Shown here: piece after piece, positions 8,046 through 19,419 of the stretch
Numbering within the stretch: position 1 is the stretch's first letter
Layout: every line of letters begins with the position of its first letter
NCBI GenBank assembly: GCA_913055685.1
Contig: CAJXKC010000003.1
Location: 62,001-126,000 of the forward strand
Reading direction: 5' to 3'
Length of the DNA stretch: 64,000 bases
Source of the DNA: an uncultured Flavobacteriales bacterium
GTDB lineage: Bacteria > Bacteroidota > Bacteroidia > Flavobacteriales > Schleiferiaceae
Made by a program: the position numbers and the translations under genes
Notes under the pieces: generated by a model
Told to the model about the DNA's origin: nothing
What the model saw: the letters and a program-made list of their open reading frames with translations, nothing else
Databases searched by the model: none

Positions 8046-11000
8046 TTATACTTTCTCTTCTACGTTAAGATCCTGAATAGCTTTTAATTTCTCGTATTCC
8101 TCTTTGGAACCTACGATAATTTGCTCGTATTCTTTCATACCGGTACCGGCAGGAATCTTATGTCCAACGATTACATTTTCTTTCAATCCTTCTAAGTAAT
8201 CGCGCTTACCATTAACCGCAGCTTCGTTAAGAACCTTAGTGGTTTCCTGGAATGAAGCGGCAGAAATGAAGCTCTTAGTCTGTAAAGACGCACGAGTAAT
8301 ACCTTGCAATACAGGCTTAGCTGTTGCAGGGTTCGCATCGCGAGCGACTACTAAGGCCTTATCAGCACGACGTAATAAAGAATTCTCATCACGTAAACGA
8401 CGGGCGGTAATAATTTGTCCGGCCTGTAAGGTCTCAGACTCACCTGCATCTTCAACAACTTTCTTGTCGAAAATCCAATCGTTTTGCTCAATGAAATCGT
8501 TCTTATGAACTAAGCTACGCTCTAAGAATAAGGTGTCACCTGCATCTTGGATTTCCACCTTACGCATCATCTGGCGCACGATAGTTTCGAAGTGCTTATC
8601 GTTGATTTTCACACCTTGTAATCGATACACCTCTTGAATCTCATTTACTAGGTATTCTTGAACACGATTTGGCCCTTGAATAGATAGGATATCAGCCGGA
8701 GTAATAGCTCCTTCTGAAAGTGGCATACCTGCACGCACAAAGTCGTTTTCCTGAACAAGAATTTGCTTACTTAAGTTAATCAAGTATTTCTTGATCTGAC
8801 CGGTACGGCTTTCTACGATAATCTCGCGGTTACCACGCTTGATTTTACCATAAGATACTACCCCATCGATCTCAGATACTACCGCTGGGTTAGATGGATT
8901 ACGCGCCTCAAACAATTCGGTTACCCTTGGTAAACCACCGGTAATATCACCCGCTTTAGCTGACTTACGTGGGATTTTAACCAAGGTCTTACCTGATTTG
9001 ATTTTATCGCCATCCTCAACAATAATATGAGAACCTACTGGTAAGGTGTAATGCTTTAATTCCTCTCCTTTCTTATCAACGATAGAAATAGTTGGAACTA
9101 ATTTCTTATTACGGTTTTCCGAAATAACTTTTTCCATGAAACCAGTCTGCTCATCAATCTCTACACGGTAGGTTAAACCTTGCTCGATATCAGAGAACTT
9201 GATGGTACCAGAAGTTTCAGAGATAATAACCGCGTTGTAAGGATCCCATTGGCAAATTACATCACCCTTCTTCACCTTAGCACCATCCTTTTTACGGATA
9301 TAGGATCCGTAAGGGATGTTACTGGTCATTAAGTTAATTCCCGTTTTATTATCTACTAAGCGGAATTCACCGGTACGACCGATTACAATCTCCACCTTAT
9401 TACCTTCGCTATCTTCTCCTTCAACAGTACGTAATTCATCGAATGCAACTTTACCGTCGAATTTAGCTGTAATGCTAGACTCTTCCGAAATGTTACCCGC
9501 AGTACCACCCACGTGGAAAGTACGAAGCGTAAGCTGAGTACCTGGCTCACCAATAGACTGAGCCGCGATAACACCAACTGCCTCACCTTTTTGTACCATT
9601 TTACCGGTAGCAAGGTTGCGACCATAACACTTGGCACAAATACCGCGCTTACTTTCACAGGTAAGAGCAGAACGTACTTCAATCATTTGGATAGCTGACT
9701 CCTCGATCGCAGCAGCTTCTTTCTCATTGATTAGTTCACCCGACTTTACGTAAACCTCGTTAGAGATAGGGTCAACTACATCATGAAGTGAAACACGACC
9801 AAGAATACGATCGTAAAGTGGCTCTACCACTTCTTCGTTCTTTTTCAAGGCAGTAACTTCTAGACCGCGAAGGGTATCGCAATCCTCCTCCATGATAATC
9901 ACATCCTGAGCAACGTCTACCAAACGACGAGTTAAGTAACCCGCATCCGCAGTCTTAAGGGCGGTATCGGCAAGACCTTTACGGGCACCGTGAGTAGAGA
10001 TAAAGTACTCAAGGATAGATAGACCCTCTTTAAAGTTTGCGATAATTGGGTTTTCAATAATCTCACCACCTGATGATCCTGATTTCTGAGGCTTGGCCAT
10101 CAGACCACGCATTCCAGAAAGCTGACGAATCTGCTCTTTAGATCCCCGTGCACCAGAATCAAGCATCATGTAGATGGGGTTGAAACCTTGACGGTCGGAT
10201 GAAATATAGTGCATGGCACGCTCAGTAAGTCGAGCGTTAGTATTGGTCCATACGTCAATTACCTGATTATAACGTTCGTTATTGGTAATAAGACCCATGT
10301 TATAAGAAGAAATAATAGTATCAATTTGCTCTTGAGCATCATTGATTAACTCCTCTTTCTCCTGTGGAATAATAATATCACCTAATGAGAAGGATAGACC
10401 CCCACGGAAGGCAGTCATAAATCCAAGACTCTTAATATCATCCAAGAAGTTCGCTGTAGTAGGAACGTCAGTTTGTTTTAAGATGTCTGAGATAATCTCA
10501 CGTAAGGCCTTTTTGGTAAGTACTTGGTTAATGAAACCAACGTTCTCTGGAACCGCTTTGTTAAATAAGATACGACCGAAAGAAGTTTCGATTACCTTAT
10601 GCTTTAACTCACCGTCTTCCTCTACACGAGCACGTACTTTTACCTTAGCGTTTAAGTCAACTTTACCTTCGTTATAAGCAATTTCTGCTTCTTCTGCTGA
10701 GTAGAAAGTTAGACCTTCACCTTTTACGGTAATGTCCTTATCACTCACCCGCATTTTGGTCATATAGTAAAGACCCAATACCATATCCTGAGAAGGTACG
10801 GTAATTGGTGAACCGTTTGCAGGGTTAAGGATATTGTGCGAAGCCAACATTAGAAGCTGCGCCTCTAGGATTGCCGCAGCACCCAATGGTAAGTGAACCG
10901 CCATCTGGTCACCATCGAAATCCGCGTTAAATGCGGTACATGCCAATGGGTGAAGTTGAATCGCCTTACCTTCAATCATTTTAGGCTGGAAGGCCTGAAT

Positions 11001-12356
11001 ACCAAGTCGGTGAAGAGTTGGAGCCCGGTTAAGTAATACGGGATGACCCTTCATTACATTTTCCAGAATATCCCAAACTACTGGCTCGCGTTTGTCGATA
11101 ATCTTTTTAGCCGACTTTACTGTTTTTACAATACCACGTTCGATAAGCTTACGAACGATAAATGGCTTGTAAAGCTCAGCCGCCATATCTTTTGGAAGAC
11201 CACATTCGTGTAATTTCAATTCAGGACCTACAACGATCACCGAACGAGCGGAATAGTCAACACGCTTACCTAATAAGTTCTGACGGAAACGACCTTGCTT
11301 ACCTTTCAATGAGTCTGAAAGAGATTTTAGAGCACGGTTGTTATCCGTCTTAACTGCACTTGCTTTACGAGTGTTGTCGAATAATGAGTCAACCGACTCT
11401 TGCAACATACGTTTCTCATTACGCAAGATTACCTCTGGCGCTTTGATTTCCATTAATCGTTTCAAACGATTATTACGGATAATCACACGACGGTAAAGGT
11501 CGTTAAGGTCGGAGGTAGCAAAGCGTCCACCATCTAATGGCACTAATGGACGTAATTCTGGTGGAATTACTGGTACCACTTTAACCACCATCCACTCCGG
11601 ACGGTTTTCGATACGTGAATTAGCATCACGGAAAGCCTCAACAACTACTAAACGCTTAAGCGCTTCTTGCTTACGTTGCTGAGAAGTTTCGGTATTGGCC
11701 TTATTACGTAACTGGTAAGAAAGTGAATCTAAATCTAAGCGTGAAAGAAGGTCGATCAATGCCTCACCACCCATTTTGGCGATGAATTTATTAGGATCGG
11801 TATCTTCTAAATATTGATTTTCTACTGGTAGGCGTTCTAAAGCATCGAGATATTCTTCCTCAGTAAGGAACTCCATGTATTGCATTGGAGTACCATCGTC
11901 CTTAGTAGCATTTCCAGCCTGAATTACTACGTATCGCTCGTAGTAAATAATCATTTCTAACTTCTTAGTTGGTAAACCTAGGAGGTAACCAATTTTGTTA
12001 GGCAATGATTTAAAGTACCAGATGTGCGCAACAGGAACTACCAAATTGATATGTCCAACACGCTCACGACGTACTTTCTTTTCGGTAACCTCTACTCCAC
12101 AACGGTCGCAGACGATACCTTTATATCGGATACGCTTATACTTTCCACAAGCACATTCGTAATCTTTAACTGGACCGAAAATTCGCTCACAGAAAAGACC
12201 ATCGCGCTCAGGCTTATGCGTACGATAGTTAATAGTCTCTGGTTTTAACACCTCGCCGTAAGAGCGCTCCAATAAATACTCGGGCGAAGCCAAGCTAATG
12301 GTGATACTCTTAAAGTTACTGTTGTAGGTGTTTTTATCGTTTTTCCTCAATGACAT
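8046..12356 (-). CDS. rpoC: RNA polymerase beta' subunit
   Basis: 1436 residues, normal for Bacteroidota. Near the N-terminus is the zinc site [19 protein letters not shown] (about residues 69-88). The catalytic NADFDGDQ that holds the active-site magnesium is at about residues 477-484, followed by the bridge-helix and trigger-loop region ([13 protein letters not shown]). A second zinc-binding cluster ([13 protein letters not shown]) lies between. The gene is 22 bases after rpoB in the same operon and 2 bases before DUF3467. No frameshift or inserted domain was noticed. Confidence 0.99.
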   Translation of the reverse strand: MSLRKNDKNTYNSNFKSITISLASPEYLLERSYGEVLKPETINYRTHKPERDGLFCERIFGPVKDYECACGKYKRIRYKGIVCDRCGVEVTEKKVRRERVGHINLVVPVAHIWYFKSLPNKIGYLLGLPTKKLEMIIYYERYVVIQAGNATKDDGTPMQYMEFLTEEEYLDALERLPVENQYLEDTDPNKFIAKMGGEALIDLLSRLDLDSLSYQLRNKANTETSQQRKQEALKRLVVVEAFRDANSRIENRPEWMVVKVVPVIPPELRPLVPLDGGRFATSDLNDLYRRVIIRNNRLKRLMEIKAPEVILRNEKRMLQESVDSLFDNTRKASAVKTDNNRALKSLSDSLKGKQGRFRQNLLGKRVDYSARSVIVVGPELKLHECGLPKDMAAELYKPFIVRKLIERGIVKTVKSAKKIIDKREPVVWDILENVMKGHPVLLNRAPTLHRLGIQAFQPKMIEGKAIQLHPLACTAFNADFDGDQMAVHLPLGAAAILEAQLLMLASHNILNPANGSPITVPSQDMVLGLYYMTKMRVSDKDITVKGEGLTFYSAEEAEIAYNEGKVDLNAKVKVRARVEEDGELKHKVIETSFGRILFNKAVPENVGFINQVLTKKALREIISDILKQTDVPTTANFLDDIKSLGFMTAFRGGLSFSLGDIIIPQEKEELINDAQEQIDTIISSYNMGLITNNERYNQVIDVWTNTNARLTERAMHYISSDRQGFNPIYMMLDSGARGSKEQIRQLSGMRGLMAKPQKSGSSGGEIIENPIIANFKEGLSILEYFISTHGARKGLADTALKTADAGYLTRRLVDVAQDVIIMEEDCDTLRGLEVTALKKNEEVVEPLYDRILGRVSLHDVVDPISNEVYVKSGELINEKEAAAIEESAIQMIEVRSALTCESKRGICAKCYGRNLATGKMVQKGEAVGVIAAQSIGEPGTQLTLRTFHVGGTAGNISEESSITAKFDGKVAFDELRTVEGEDSEGNKVEIVIGRTGEFRLVDNKTGINLMTSNIPYGSYIRKKDGAKVKKGDVICQWDPYNAVIISETSGTIKFSDIEQGLTYRVEIDEQTGFMEKVISENRNKKLVPTISIVDKKGEELKHYTLPVGSHIIVEDGDKIKSGKTLVKIPRKSAKAGDITGGLPRVTELFEARNPSNPAVVSEIDGVVSYGKIKRGNREIIVESRTGQIKKYLINLSKQILVQENDFVRAGMPLSEGAITPADILSIQGPNRVQEYLVNEIQEVYRLQGVKINDKHFETIVRQMMRKVEIQDAGDTLFLERSLVHKNDFIEQNDWIFDKKVVEDAGESETLQAGQIITARRLRDENSLLRRADKALVVARDANPATAKPVLQGITRASLQTKSFISAASFQETTKVLNEAAVNGKRDYLEGLKENVIVGHKIPAGTGMKEYEQIIVGSKEEYEKLKAIQDLNVEEKV

Positions 12357-12378
12357 CTTCCAGGAATTAAATTATCAA

Positions 12379-15300
12379 TTAATCTAGGGTCACTTTTAAT
12401 CCTAAACCGTTCAATTCATGCAACAATACGTTGAATGATTCGGGTATGCCTGGCTCAGGCATGCTGTCGCCTCGAACGATTGTTTCGTAAGTCTTAGCAC
12501 GACCTACTACATCATCCGATTTAACAGTTAGGATTTCGCGAAGGATATTAGAAGCACCAAAGGCCTCTAATGCCCAAACCTCCATCTCACCAAAACGCTG
12601 ACCACCAAACTGAGCTTTACCACCCAATGGCTGTTGTGTAATAAGTGAGTAAGGTCCGATCGAACGCGCGTGCATCTTGTCGTCGATCATGTGACCTAGT
12701 TTAATCATGTAAATGATACCAACGGTTGCCGCTTGGTGGAATCGTTCACCGGTACCACCATCGTAAAGGTGCGTATGACCGAAACGTGGAACGCCAGCCT
12801 CATCGGTAAACTTGTTGATTTCATCTAAACTTGCACCGTCAAAAATTGGGGTGGCGAACTTGCGACCAAGTTTTCTACCTGCCCATCCCAATACGGTTTC
12901 ATAAATCTGACCAATGTTCATACGAGAAGGTACACCTAGTGGATTCAATACGATGTCCACTGGAGTTCCATCCTCTAAGAATGGCATATCCTCTTCACGT
13001 ACGATACGAGCTACGATACCTTTGTTACCGTGACGACCCGCCATTTTATCACCTACTTTAAGCTTACGCTTCTTAGCGATATAAACTTTGGCCATCTTAA
13101 CGATACCTGAAGGTAGTTCGTCACCCACACTGATGGTAAACTTGCGACGCTTGTAGGCACCTAAGTAATCGTTGTACTTGATTTTATAGTTGTGCAACAA
13201 GGTTGCAATCAAGTCATTCTTATCATTATCAGTAGTCCAAATACCACCGGTGATACGAGTGTAATCGTCGATGCTATTAAGGATTTTCTGAGTGAACTTG
13301 GTTCCCTTTGGAATAACCACTTCGTTAAGATCGTTCTCAACACCCTGACTAGTTTTACCAGCTACAAGGATGCTTAATTTTTCCAAGAAGTTTTGACGAA
13401 GTGTTTCCACTTGCATATTAAACTCTTGGTCTAATTTTTCGATCTCCTCTTTATCTTGAAGACGTGTCTTCTTGTCTTTACGTGCAAGAGAGAATAACTT
13501 CTTGTCGATAACTACACCACTTAAAGATGGAGAAGCTTTTAAAGAAGCATCTTTTACATCGCCTGCTTTATCACCAAAGATGGCGCGAAGAAGCTTTTCT
13601 TCTGGCGTAGGATCAGATTCCCCTTTTGGAGTAATCTTACCAATTAAAATATCGCCAGGTTTAACTTCAGCACCGATACGAATTAAACCGTTTTCGTCTA
13701 AGTCTTTGGTTGCTTCCTCACTTACGTTAGGAATATCAGCAGTAAGTTCTTCAACTCCTAATTTGGTATCACGTACATCTAAAGTGTACTCATCGATATG
13801 TAAGGAGGTGAAGATATCTTCACGAGCAACACGCTCAGAAATTACAATCGCATCCTCGAAGTTATAACCCTTCCAAGGCATGAAGGCTACCATCATGTTA
13901 CGGCCTAGCGCTAGCTCCCCGCTTTCAGTAGCATAACCTTCACATAAAACCTGACCAGCACTTACGCGCTCGCCCTTATTTACGATTGGCTTAATATTGA
14001 TACAAGTACTTTGGTTCGTCTTACGGAATTTCACCAAGTTGTAAGTTTTGAAGTCATCTTCAAAGCTTACTAGGCGCTCTTCGTCGGTACGATCGTACTT
14101 AATTACAATCTTTTGGGCATCCACGTATTCTACTACTCCATCGCCTTCAGCATTAACTAAAACACGACTATCGCGAGCAACACGCTTCTCCAGTCCGGTT
14201 CCTACAATAGGAGCTTCAGGACGCAATAAAGGTACCGCCTGACGCATCATGTTCGATCCCATCAAAGCACGGTTCGCATCATCATGCTCCAAGAATGGAA
14301 TTAGCGAAGCCGAAATAGAGGCGATCTGGTTTGGAGCTACGTCCATGTAATCCACCTTCTCGGGCTCTACCAATGGGTAATCCGCTTCGTCACGTACTTT
14401 AACACGATCGTTTTCGAATTCACCGCCATCGGTTACAGGAGCATTCGCTTGAGCGATTACTTTTTGTTCCTCTTCTTCTGCCGAAAGGTAAATTGGGTCC
14501 TGAGAGAAATCAATCTTACCATCTTTTACCTGACGGTAAGGAGTTTCCAAGAATCCCATTTTGTTTACCTTGGAGTACACACACATTGAAGAAATCAAAC
14601 CAATGTTTGGTCCTTCAGGAGTTTCGATCGGACAAAGGCGACCGTAGTGCGTGTAGTGAACGTCACGAACCTCAAAGCCAGCGCGCTCACGAGATAAACC
14701 ACCAGGACCTAATGCAGAAAGACGACGCTTGTGCGTAACCTCTGCAAGAGGGTTAGTTTGGTCCATGAACTGCGAAAGCTGGTTCGTTCCGAAGAAAGAG
14801 TTGATTACTGAAGACAAAGTCTTCGCATTAATCAAATCAATAGGAGTAAATACCTCATTGTCCCGTACGTTCATACGTTCTTTAATGGTACGAGCCATAC
14901 GCGCTAAACCAACCCCGAATTGGTTAGACATCTGCTCACCTACGGTACGAACACGACGGTTACTCAAGTGATCAATATCATCAATCTCCGCTTTAGAATT
15001 GATCAGCTCGATAAGGTATTTAACAATGCTTAAAATATCTTCTTTAGTTAAAACTTGAACATCAGATTCGATTTCAAGACCTAACTTTTTATTGATACGG
15101 TAACGACCTACTTCACCAAGAGAATAACGTTGTTCAGAGAAGAACAATTTATCGATAATACCGCGGGCGGTCTCCTCATCTGGTGGCTCTGCGTTACGAA
15201 GTTGACGGTAGATGTGCTCCACTGCTTCCTTCTCAGAGTTAGTAGGGTCTTTTTGTAAGGTATTGTGAATAATCGCGTACTCAGAAGCCTCAATCTCCTC

Positions 15301-16203
15301 ACGGTGTAACAAAATAGTTTGCACATCCGCATCAAGAATTTCTTCTAGGTGCTCTTTTTCAAGTACAGTATCACGATCTAAAACAACTTCGTTACGTTCG
15401 ATAGATACTACTTCACCAGTATCTTCATCTACGAAGTCCTCGATCCAGGTCTTAAGCACACGTGCTGCTAATTTGCGACCAATGGTTTTCTTTAGACCTG
15501 TTTTGGTAACCTTTACTTCCTCTGCAAGGTCGAAGATTTCCAAAATATCTTTATCCCTTTCGTAACCAATTGCACGAAGTAGGGTTGTTAAAGGCAATTT
15601 CTTTTTCCGGTCGATGTAAGCATACATCACCGAGTTGATATCAGTAGCGAATTCAATCCAAGAACCCTTGAAAGGAATTACACGCGCTGAATAGAGTTTA
15701 GTACCATTGGCGTGGTAAGACTGACCAAAGAATACACCAGGAGAACGGTGCAACTGAGATACAATAACACGCTCGGCCCCATTCACCACGAAAGTACCTC
15801 TAGGGGTCATGTAAGGAATTGTACCTAAATACACATCCTGTACAATCGTCTCGAAGTCCTCGTGCTCGGGATCGGTACAATAAAGTTTTAAACGAGCTTT
15901 TAATGGCACACTAAAAGTTAGGCCACGCTCGATACATTCTTCTTCAGAATAGCGAGGAGGATCGATAAAGTAATCGATGAACTCCAATACGAATTGATTA
16001 CGTGAATCGGTAATCGGGAAGTTTTCGCTGAAAGTCTTGTATAGACCCTCATCAGCACGATCATTGGCTTTAGTTTCCAGTTGGAAAAAATCCTTAAATG
16101 ACTGGATTTGAATAGCCAGGAAGTCGGGGTAATCGAACTGATTTTTAATGGATGCAAAATTGACTCTTTCCATGTCCTTTGCAGCTGTCGGGTTATTCAA
16201 CAT
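12379..16203 (-). CDS. rpoB: RNA polymerase beta subunit
   Basis: 1274 residues with all core landmarks: the rifampicin-pocket region ([32 protein letters not shown]), the [12 protein letters not shown] segment, and the C-terminal [24 protein letters not shown]. In the rifampicin region the usual sensitive-type residues (QFMDQ, THKRR) are unchanged. The start at 16203 gives a short unconserved leader ([10 protein letters not shown]) before ERVNFASIK; an internal ATG ten codons later is possible. It is separated from rplL by a strong hairpin (16235-16272). Confidence 0.99.
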   Translation of the reverse strand: MLNNPTAAKDMERVNFASIKNQFDYPDFLAIQIQSFKDFFQLETKANDRADEGLYKTFSENFPITDSRNQFVLEFIDYFIDPPRYSEEECIERGLTFSVPLKARLKLYCTDPEHEDFETIVQDVYLGTIPYMTPRGTFVVNGAERVIVSQLHRSPGVFFGQSYHANGTKLYSARVIPFKGSWIEFATDINSVMYAYIDRKKKLPLTTLLRAIGYERDKDILEIFDLAEEVKVTKTGLKKTIGRKLAARVLKTWIEDFVDEDTGEVVSIERNEVVLDRDTVLEKEHLEEILDADVQTILLHREEIEASEYAIIHNTLQKDPTNSEKEAVEHIYRQLRNAEPPDEETARGIIDKLFFSEQRYSLGEVGRYRINKKLGLEIESDVQVLTKEDILSIVKYLIELINSKAEIDDIDHLSNRRVRTVGEQMSNQFGVGLARMARTIKERMNVRDNEVFTPIDLINAKTLSSVINSFFGTNQLSQFMDQTNPLAEVTHKRRLSALGPGGLSRERAGFEVRDVHYTHYGRLCPIETPEGPNIGLISSMCVYSKVNKMGFLETPYRQVKDGKIDFSQDPIYLSAEEEEQKVIAQANAPVTDGGEFENDRVKVRDEADYPLVEPEKVDYMDVAPNQIASISASLIPFLEHDDANRALMGSNMMRQAVPLLRPEAPIVGTGLEKRVARDSRVLVNAEGDGVVEYVDAQKIVIKYDRTDEERLVSFEDDFKTYNLVKFRKTNQSTCINIKPIVNKGERVSAGQVLCEGYATESGELALGRNMMVAFMPWKGYNFEDAIVISERVAREDIFTSLHIDEYTLDVRDTKLGVEELTADIPNVSEEATKDLDENGLIRIGAEVKPGDILIGKITPKGESDPTPEEKLLRAIFGDKAGDVKDASLKASPSLSGVVIDKKLFSLARKDKKTRLQDKEEIEKLDQEFNMQVETLRQNFLEKLSILVAGKTSQGVENDLNEVVIPKGTKFTQKILNSIDDYTRITGGIWTTDNDKNDLIATLLHNYKIKYNDYLGAYKRRKFTISVGDELPSGIVKMAKVYIAKKRKLKVGDKMAGRHGNKGIVARIVREEDMPFLEDGTPVDIVLNPLGVPSRMNIGQIYETVLGWAGRKLGRKFATPIFDGASLDEINKFTDEAGVPRFGHTHLYDGGTGERFHQAATVGIIYMIKLGHMIDDKMHARSIGPYSLITQQPLGGKAQFGGQRFGEMEVWALEAFGASNILREILTVKSDDVVGRAKTYETIVRGDSMPEPGIPESFNVLLHELNGLGLKVTLD

Positions 16204-16234
16204 GCGGAGAAAATAAATTATACAAACGCAAAAG

Positions 16235-16272
16235 GGTTTAGGTCTTTTGGGAGTATCCCAAAGACCTAAACC
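16235..16272 (-). promoter_or_regulatory. rplL-rpoB intergenic hairpin (possible attenuator or processing site)
   Basis: On the minus strand GGTTTAGGTCTTTGGGA pairs with TCCCAAAAGACCTAAACC: 17 pairs with one bulged base and a TAC loop. The 3' side continues CTTTTGCG, only a weak T-run, so partial termination or RNase III cleavage is more likely than full termination. An attenuator and an RNase III site sit at the same place in E. coli. Confidence 0.75.
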
Positions 16273-16304
16273 TTAATAAGTTAGCCACAAGGGCTATAGG
16301 GTGC

Positions 16305-16682
16305 TTACTTGATTTCTACCTCAGCACCAGCTTCTTCAAGCTGAGTCTTAAGAGCTTCAGCCTCGTCCTTAGCTACACCTTCTTTCAAAGGTTTTGGAGC
16401 TTCGTCAACAAGAGCTTTTGCTTCTTTCAGACCAAGACCAGTAAGTTCTTTTACAAGTTTAACAACTGCAAGTTTAGAACCACCAGCGGCTTTCAAGATT
16501 ACGTCGAACTCGGTTTGTTCTTCACCACCAGCGGCTTCGCCACCAGCAGCTGGACCAGCTACTGCAACTGCAGCTGCAGCAGGTTCGATACCGTATTCTT
16601 CTTTAAGGTAGTCAGCTAATTCGCTTACTTCTTTAACGGTAAGATTTACTAACTGATCTCCTAATTCTTTAATGTCTGCCAT
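16305..16682 (-). CDS. rplL: 50S ribosomal protein L7/L12
   Basis: 125 residues starting MADIKELG at 16682; a longer upstream reading has no homology and would overlap rplJ. It has the N-terminal dimerisation helix, an Ala/Gly-rich hinge (residues about 36-54) and the C-terminal globular domain ending [10 protein letters not shown]. It forms the ribosomal stalk that recruits EF-Tu and EF-G. The gene lies 64 bases after rplJ and about 100 bases before rpoB, with a hairpin between. Confidence 0.98.
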   Translation of the reverse strand: MADIKELGDQLVNLTVKEVSELADYLKEEYGIEPAAAAVAVAGPAAGGEAAGGEEQTEFDVILKAAGGSKLAVVKLVKELTGLGLKEAKALVDEAPKPLKEGVAKDEAEALKTQLEEAGAEVEIK

Positions 16683-16746
16683 TTTTAGAATCTTTAAAAA
16701 AAAATTAATTACAACACTTAATATATGGAAGCTGAGTGCGTACTCA

Positions 16747-17271
16747 TTAAGCTGCACGCTCCTCTAAGGCCTTCAAAAGACCAGCCAATTTGCCACCGGC
16801 GCCATTTAGGCCGCTGATAACGTTTTTGGCAGGAGATTGCAGTAGGGCAATAACGTCGGCCACCAACTCTTCTTTGCTCTTCAAACTACTGAGCGGTTCA
16901 AGTTGATCGTCGCCAATGAAAATTGCCTCCTCGATAAAGGCGCCTTTAAGCACAGGTTTTTCTTGCTTCTTCTTACGCAAGTCCTTAATCATTTTCGCAG
17001 GAGCGTTAGCTACCTCAGCGATCATGATGCTTGTAGAGCCTTTCAAAGTTGGATATAAGCCATCAAAGTCTTTAGAACTACGCTCCATTGCTTTACGCAA
17101 TAAAGTGTTCTTAACTACCTTTAAGCTAATTCCAGACTTAAAGCACATACGACGCAAGTTGGAAGTTTGAACGGCATCCAAACCTGCGATGTCGGTAATA
17201 TATACCACTGAAGAGTTCTCTAATTGCTCTAAGAGAACCTCGATTTCATTATTTTTTTCTTCGCGAGTCAT
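16747..17271 (-). CDS. rplJ: 50S ribosomal protein L10
   Basis: 174 residues ([21 protein letters not shown]...). It is the stalk base protein that binds 23S rRNA and the L7/L12 dimers, whose C-terminal binding helix is the last 30 residues. It is cotranscribed between rplA (17-base gap) and rplL. In other bacteria the L10-L12 complex represses translation of its own mRNA leader; no such leader element is evident here. Confidence 0.97.
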   Translation of the reverse strand: MTREEKNNEIEVLLEQLENSSVVYITDIAGLDAVQTSNLRRMCFKSGISLKVVKNTLLRKAMERSSKDFDGLYPTLKGSTSIMIAEVANAPAKMIKDLRKKKQEKPVLKGAFIEEAIFIGDDQLEPLSSLKSKEELVADVIALLQSPAKNVISGLNGAGGKLAGLLKALEERAA

Positions 17272-17288
17272 TTCTCAATTGTTAATGA

Positions 17289-17981
17289 TTAGGAAATGGT
17301 TTTAGCGTCAATGCTAATACCAGGACTCATAGTGCTACTTAAGGTGATGCTCTTCACATAGGTACCTTTTGCAGCGGTAGGCTTCATACGAATCAAGGTC
17401 TTAAGAAGCTCCTCAGCGTTTTCCTTGATCTTATCAGCGGTAAAGGATACTTTTCCTACACCCGCGTGTACAATACCGTAACGATCTACTTTAAAGTCGA
17501 TCTTACCACCTTTTACATCAGCAACTGCTTTGGCTACATCCATAGTTACAGTTCCTGTTTTAGGGTTAGGCATTAAACCACGTGGACCAAGGATACGTCC
17601 TAATGGACCAATCTTACCCATAACACTAGGCATGGTTACGATTACGTCTACATCAGTCCAACCACCTTTAATCTTGTCGATATACTCCTCAAGACCTACG
17701 AAATCCGCGCCAGCTTCTTTAGCTTCAGCTTCCTTATCTGGAGTAACTAAAGCCAAAACTTTCACGTCTTTACCAGTTCCGTGAGGAAGGGTAACTACAC
17801 CACGTACCATTTGATTAGCTTTACGAGGATCTACTCCTAAACGTACCGCTAAATCAACGGTAGAATCAAATTTAGTACTGGTGATTTCTTTTAAAAGAGC
17901 ACTGGCTTCTTCCAAGTTATAAGCCTTGTTAGAATCGAATTTCTCCAATGCTGCTTTACGATTTTTACTTACTGTTGCCAT
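17289..17981 (-). CDS. rplA: 50S ribosomal protein L1
   Basis: 230 residues from the ATG at 17981 (a TTG one codon earlier is less likely). The family segment [15 protein letters not shown] is present, as is the C-terminal [18 protein letters not shown]1 builds the L1 stalk near the ribosomal E site and, in many bacteria, represses the rplK-rplA mRNA. It is 11 bases after rplK, consistent with coupled translation. Confidence 0.98.
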   Translation of the reverse strand: MATVSKNRKAALEKFDSNKAYNLEEASALLKEITSTKFDSTVDLAVRLGVDPRKANQMVRGVVTLPHGTGKDVKVLALVTPDKEAEAKEAGADFVGLEEYIDKIKGGWTDVDVIVTMPSVMGKIGPLGRILGPRGLMPNPKTGTVTMDVAKAVADVKGGKIDFKVDRYGIVHAGVGKVSFTADKIKENAEELLKTLIRMKPTAAKGTYVKSITLSSTMSPGISIDAKTIS

Positions 17982-17992
17982 CAATAATCGCT

Positions 17993-18430
17993 TTAGAAAG
18001 GTTTAGGACCAGTTACTGTTAAACCCATACTACGAGCAGTACCAGCTACCATTTTCATAGCCGACTCGATGGTAAAGGCATTTAAATCTGCCATTTTATC
18101 TTCTGCGATAGCTCGTACCTGATCCCAAGTCACCTTACCTACTTTTTGCAAGTTAGATTGTGGTGATCCTTTTTTGATCTTAGCTGCCTCCATTAATTGA
18201 ACGGCGGCGGGAGGAGTCTTAATAACGAAGTCAAAAGACTTGTCGCTATATACGGTAATGATTACCGGCAATACTTTCCCTTGCTTATCTTGGGTACGCG
18301 CATTAAACTGCTTACAGAACTCCATGATGTTCACACCCTTTGCACCAAGGGCGGGACCTACGGGAGGAGAAGGGTTAGCAGCACCTCCACGAACCTGGAG
18401 TTTAATTAGTGCACTTACTTCTTTTGCCAT
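17993..18430 (-). CDS. rplK: 50S ribosomal protein L11
   Basis: 145 residues. The N-terminal proline-rich helix region ([25 protein letters not shown]) and C-terminal rRNA-binding domain are complete. L11 forms the GTPase-associated centre and is needed for RelA sensing. It is preceded by an 81-base gap after nusG containing a small hairpin pair. Confidence 0.98.
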   Translation of the reverse strand: MAKEVSALIKLQVRGGAANPSPPVGPALGAKGVNIMEFCKQFNARTQDKQGKVLPVIITVYSDKSFDFVIKTPPAAVQLMEAAKIKKGSPQSNLQKVGKVTWDQVRAIAEDKMADLNAFTIESAMKMVAGTARSMGLTVTGPKPF

Positions 18431-18458
18431 TTTTATTCTATTCTTTTAAAACAATAAG

Positions 18459-18490
18459 GTGGGTTGGAAGCGACCCACTGGGTTAAACCC
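18459..18490 (-). promoter_or_regulatory. hairpin pair in nusG-rplK gap
   Basis: On the minus strand GGGTTTAACCC is followed by GTGGGT-8 bases-ACCCAC, then an AT-rich stretch. This could be an attenuator or an L1-type translational control element. Stems are short, so confidence is low. Confidence 0.3.
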
Positions 18491-18511
18491 TATATTGAGC
18501 TCACAATATTC

Positions 18512-19063
18512 TTAACTCTCTTTTTCTACCTGCATATAAGAAAGCTCTAATGGTGTTTTACGGCCAAAAATCTTAACCATAACTTCAAGCTTTCTTTTCT
18601 CTTCAAATACCTTTTCAATCGTTCCATTGAAACCATTGAATGGACCGTCGATAACTTTTACCGTTTCACCAACGATATATGGAATGTTGATTTTCTCTTC
18701 CGTCTCCGAAAGTTCATCAACTTTTCCTAACATGCGATTTACTTCGCTCTGACGTAAAGGCACTGGATCACCACCTTTGGTTTCTCCTAAAAAGCCAATT
18801 ACCCCTTGTACGCCTTTTATAGTATGTACCATCTCTCCTGCTAACTCGGCTTCGACCATAATATAGCCGGGGAAATAGTTACGTTCTTTACTAACCTTCT
18901 TGCCGTTTCGAATTTGAAAAACTTTCTCTGTCGGTACTAAAATCTGACCTAGATAGTCTTGCAAACCCGCGTATTCAATCTCGCTTTCGATATAGGTTTT
19001 AACCTTATTCTCCTGACCAGAGATAGCGCGAACTACATACCATTTTTTATTGCTCTCGCTCAT
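18512..19063 (-). CDS. nusG: transcription elongation/antitermination factor NusG
   Basis: 183 residues with an NGN domain (KKWYVVRAISGQENKVKTYIE, FPGYIMVEAEL) and a C-terminal KOW domain (VGETVKVIDGPFNGFNGTIEKV). It binds RNA polymerase, suppresses pausing and links to the ribosome or Rho. It is placed 10 bases after secE, the near-universal secE-nusG-rplK order. Confidence 0.98.
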   Translation of the reverse strand: MSESNKKWYVVRAISGQENKVKTYIESEIEYAGLQDYLGQILVPTEKVFQIRNGKKVSKERNYFPGYIMVEAELAGEMVHTIKGVQGVIGFLGETKGGDPVPLRQSEVNRMLGKVDELSETEEKINIPYIVGETVKVIDGPFNGFNGTIEKVFEEKRKLEVMVKIFGRKTPLELSYMQVEKES

Positions 19064-19073
19064 AATCGGCCTC

Positions 19074-19265
19074 TTAGAATGCGTTATAAATAGTTTCTAA
19101 AACTGTACTAATAACTTTATCCATACCGAAGATCACCAATGAGATAAGCACAGAGGCAACTGCAACAAGGACAGAAGTTTTTTGAAGCTCGGACCATGAA
19201 GGCCAGCTGGTTTTGTTAACCAACTCTTCGTATGACTCCTGGAAGTAAGATCTTACTTTGCTCAT
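19074..19265 (-). CDS. secE: protein translocase subunit SecE
   Basis: 63 residues from the ATG at 19265, giving MSKVRSYFQESYEELVNKTSWPSW. This is the amphipathic helix and the conserved TWPS-like motif, followed by one membrane helix (about residues 31-52). A longer reading frame upstream runs through tRNA-Trp and is not real. It clamps SecY in the Sec channel. The tRNA 3' end is only 14 bases upstream of the start codon. Confidence 0.95.
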   Translation of the reverse strand: MSKVRSYFQESYEELVNKTSWPSWSELQKTSVLVAVASVLISLVIFGMDKVISTVLETIYNAF

Positions 19266-19279
19266 TCCTTTAAACTTTG

Positions 19280-19352
19280 CACGGGTGGTAAGATTCGAAC
19301 TCACGACCTTTGGTTTTGGAGACCACTGCTCTACCAACTGAGCTACACCCGT
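19280..19352 (-). tRNA. tRNA-Trp (CCA anticodon)
   Basis: 73 nt cloverleaf. Acceptor ACGGGTG/CACCCGT, D-arm GCTC/GAGC, anticodon loop CTCCAAA, T-loop TTCGAAT, discriminator G. Position 27-43 is a G-A mismatch at the base of the anticodon stem. The 3' CCA is not encoded. It is inserted between tuf and secE and must be processed out of the operon transcript. Confidence 0.95.
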
Positions 19353-19362
19353 ATTTAGTGAG

Positions 19363-19394
19363 AAAGGTATCCCGATAAAATCGGGACACCTTTT
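19363..19394 (-). terminator. tuf-tRNA-Trp hairpin (weak terminator or processing signal)
   Basis: On the minus strand AAAGGTGTCCCGAT pairs with ATCGGGATACCTTT over 14 pairs (one G-U) with a TTT loop. Only three T follow, so it may attenuate rather than stop transcription from tuf into secE-rpoC, or protect the tuf mRNA 3' end. Confidence 0.6.
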
Positions 19395-19419
19395 AACTAA
19401 AATCTATTTAACACTAAAA

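Noticed and set aside
19266-19337. N-terminal extension of SecE
   Set aside because: It is translated tRNA-Trp; the proper start is 19265.
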